Source of the DNA: Actinomycetota bacterium | GTDB taxonomy: Bacteria; Actinomycetota; Thermoleophilia; Gaiellales; Gaiellaceae | NCBI GenBank assembly: GCA_004366385.1 | Contig: SIRU01000019.1 | Span: forward strand, 1-64,000 | Length of the DNA: 64,000 nt | Reading direction: 5' to 3' | Part shown: positions 62,693-64,000 of the stretch, in pieces | Layout: every line of letters starts with the position of its first letter | Position numbering within the stretch: position 1 is the stretch's first letter | Notes under the pieces: model-generated | What the model was told of the DNA's origin: nothing | Database searches by the model: none | What the model saw: only the letters and a program-made list of their open reading frames with translations | Translations under genes and position numbers: made by a program

Positions 62693-63454
62693 GTGATTCG
62701 CTCCCTCCTTGCAGTCGTGGCCGGCGCCCTCACCGTCGCCGCGCTCGTCACCGAGTCGGGCACCGCGACCGGGCAAGCCCGCTGCGGTGTCGACGTCGCC
62801 GGGAACGGCGGCTACTCGTACGCCGGGCACCAGGCGACCGACCGCGGCCACGGCGCGCGCGCGATCATCACGCTCACCCGCGAGGCGTTCGTCGCCTCCG
62901 GCGGGCACGTCGCCGGCTGGGTCGGCGTCGGCGGGCCGGGGCAGGGCCCGAACGGCGAGGACGCGTGGATCCAGGTTGGGATCGCGGCTGTCGAGCAGAC
63001 GCCGCCGTTCCTCTACGCGGAGGTCACCCGCGGCGGCCGCTACCCGCAGCTCATCATCCTCGAGCGGGAGCTCCAGGTCGGGAAGAGCCGGAGCGTGGCG
63101 GTGCTCGAGATGGCGGGCCGCCCCGGTGTCTGGCGCGTGTGGGTCGACGGCCGGCCCGCGACGAAGCCGATCCGGCTCCGCGGCTCGTCCGGCCGCTGGG
63201 CGCCGATCGCGACCGCCGAGACCTTCAACGGCGGCAAGGTGCAGTGCAACCGCTTCTCGTTCCGCTTCGAGCGCGTCTCCGTCTCCCACGGCCCGGGCGG
63301 CGCGTGGCGGACGTTCGAGTCGGGGCACCGCTTCCTCGACGGCGGGAACAAGCTGCGCGCGCTCGCGACGCGCCCGCAGGCCGAGCGCACCTCGCGCCAG
63401 CTCCTCTCCGAGAGCCGGACGCCGCGCCCGTACGCGTTCCTCGCGAGCTCGTAG
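62693..63454 (+). CDS. Hypothetical secreted protein
   Basis: GTG start after AAGGGG, hydrophobic signal VIRSLLAVVAGALTVAALV; conserved-looking RCGVDVAGNGGYSYAGHQA. Confidence 0.62.
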   Translation: MIRSLLAVVAGALTVAALVTESGTATGQARCGVDVAGNGGYSYAGHQATDRGHGARAIITLTREAFVASGGHVAGWVGVGGPGQGPNGEDAWIQVGIAAVEQTPPFLYAEVTRGGRYPQLIILERELQVGKSRSVAVLEMAGRPGVWRVWVDGRPATKPIRLRGSSGRWAPIATAETFNGGKVQCNRFSFRFERVSVSHGPGGAWRTFESGHRFLDGGNKLRALATRPQAERTSRQLLSESRTPRPYAFLASS

Positions 63455-63464
63455 GCCTCCTCGC

Positions 63465-64000
63465 TCAGCCGCAGCCGCGCGCGAGCTCGGCCCGGACCCG
63501 TTCCGGCGCCACCCGCACCGGCCCGTCCACACGCGTGAGGGCGAGCCGGACGCTCGTACCCGTCGCGATCCTCGTCCCCTCGACTGCGAGGTGCGCCGGC
63601 GCGACGACGTACTCGGCATGGAGCGGCACACCGTCGGCGTGCACGGCGCCGTCAGGAGCGACCCGCGCGCGATCCGGCTGGAGGTAGTCGGGGCGATCTC
63701 CGAGGTGCGCGACGTCCACGACTCGTCGGTTGAAGAACTCGACGAGGTAGCGGGCCTGCGTCGCGTCGGTCGGATAGCACGTCCCGATCGCGGTCAGAAG
63801 CGTGGCGGCGCGCCCGTCGGGGACTCGCTCGTCCACCCACGCACGCGACGGAGCCGGAAGGACTGCGGCCGCATCGCGGGCGACACCGGCGACGTTCGTC
63901 CAGGCCGCGACGCCTGCGGCCAGAAAGAACGCGAGGACGAGCCCCGGGGCCACGGGCCCGAGCCGGGGCGGAATCAGGGAGAGGAGCAGCACGGCGAGCA
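63465..64000 (-). CDS. C-terminal part of a probable membrane protein (may continue beyond window)
   Basis: TM segment then periplasmic domain AIGTCYPTDATQARYLVEFFNRRVVDVAHLGDRPDYL; upstream boundary outside the window. Confidence 0.5.
   Translation of the reverse strand, partial: LAVLLLSLIPPRLGPVAPGLVLAFFLAAGVAAWTNVAGVARDAAAVLPAPSRAWVDERVPDGRAATLLTAIGTCYPTDATQARYLVEFFNRRVVDVAHLGDRPDYLQPDRARVAPDGAVHADGVPLHAEYVVAPAHLAVEGTRIATGTSVRLALTRVDGPVRVAPERVRAELARGCG

Overview
High-GC window from an actinobacterial chromosome (gene order and families suggest Actinomycetota, possibly Thermoleophilia/Gaiellales; this is inference). It holds about 68 protein genes. I found no rRNA, tRNA, CRISPR array or intact transposon. 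Main content: biotin carboxylase/BCCP fusion; acyl-CoA dehydrogenase; MBL-rhodanese protein; IlvA and MeaB; MFS transporter; MetH; a peptide-type ABC transporter operon; a MoxR-DUF58-VWA operon; an F1Fo ATP synthase operon split into two loci (atpZ-I-B-E-F-H-A-G and atpD-C) about 13 kb apart; a wecA-upp-glyA-sua5-[Phd/VapC]-prmC-prfA-[2x OsmC]-DUF1385-rpmE block; DUF4389 and M48 genes; ETF-QO/EtfA/EtfB; M23 peptidase; a five-gene sugar/glycosyltransferase operon; and a split methylmalonyl-CoA mutase. Strongest unexplained signals: (1) several families of short palindromic repeats at gene ends, one of which supplies the TAG stop codons of atpG and atpH and appears to have been absorbed into atpZ coding sequence; (2) a recurrent TAnnnT -10-like box 6-10 nt upstream of about 20 start codons, implying widespread leaderless transcription, including two extremely compact divergent promoters (17 and 33 nt between start codons); (3) a duplicated metH 5' end with strong hairpins in the metH leader; (4) the split ATP synthase operon. 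All calls are from reading the sequence and the supplied ORF track; no searches were run.
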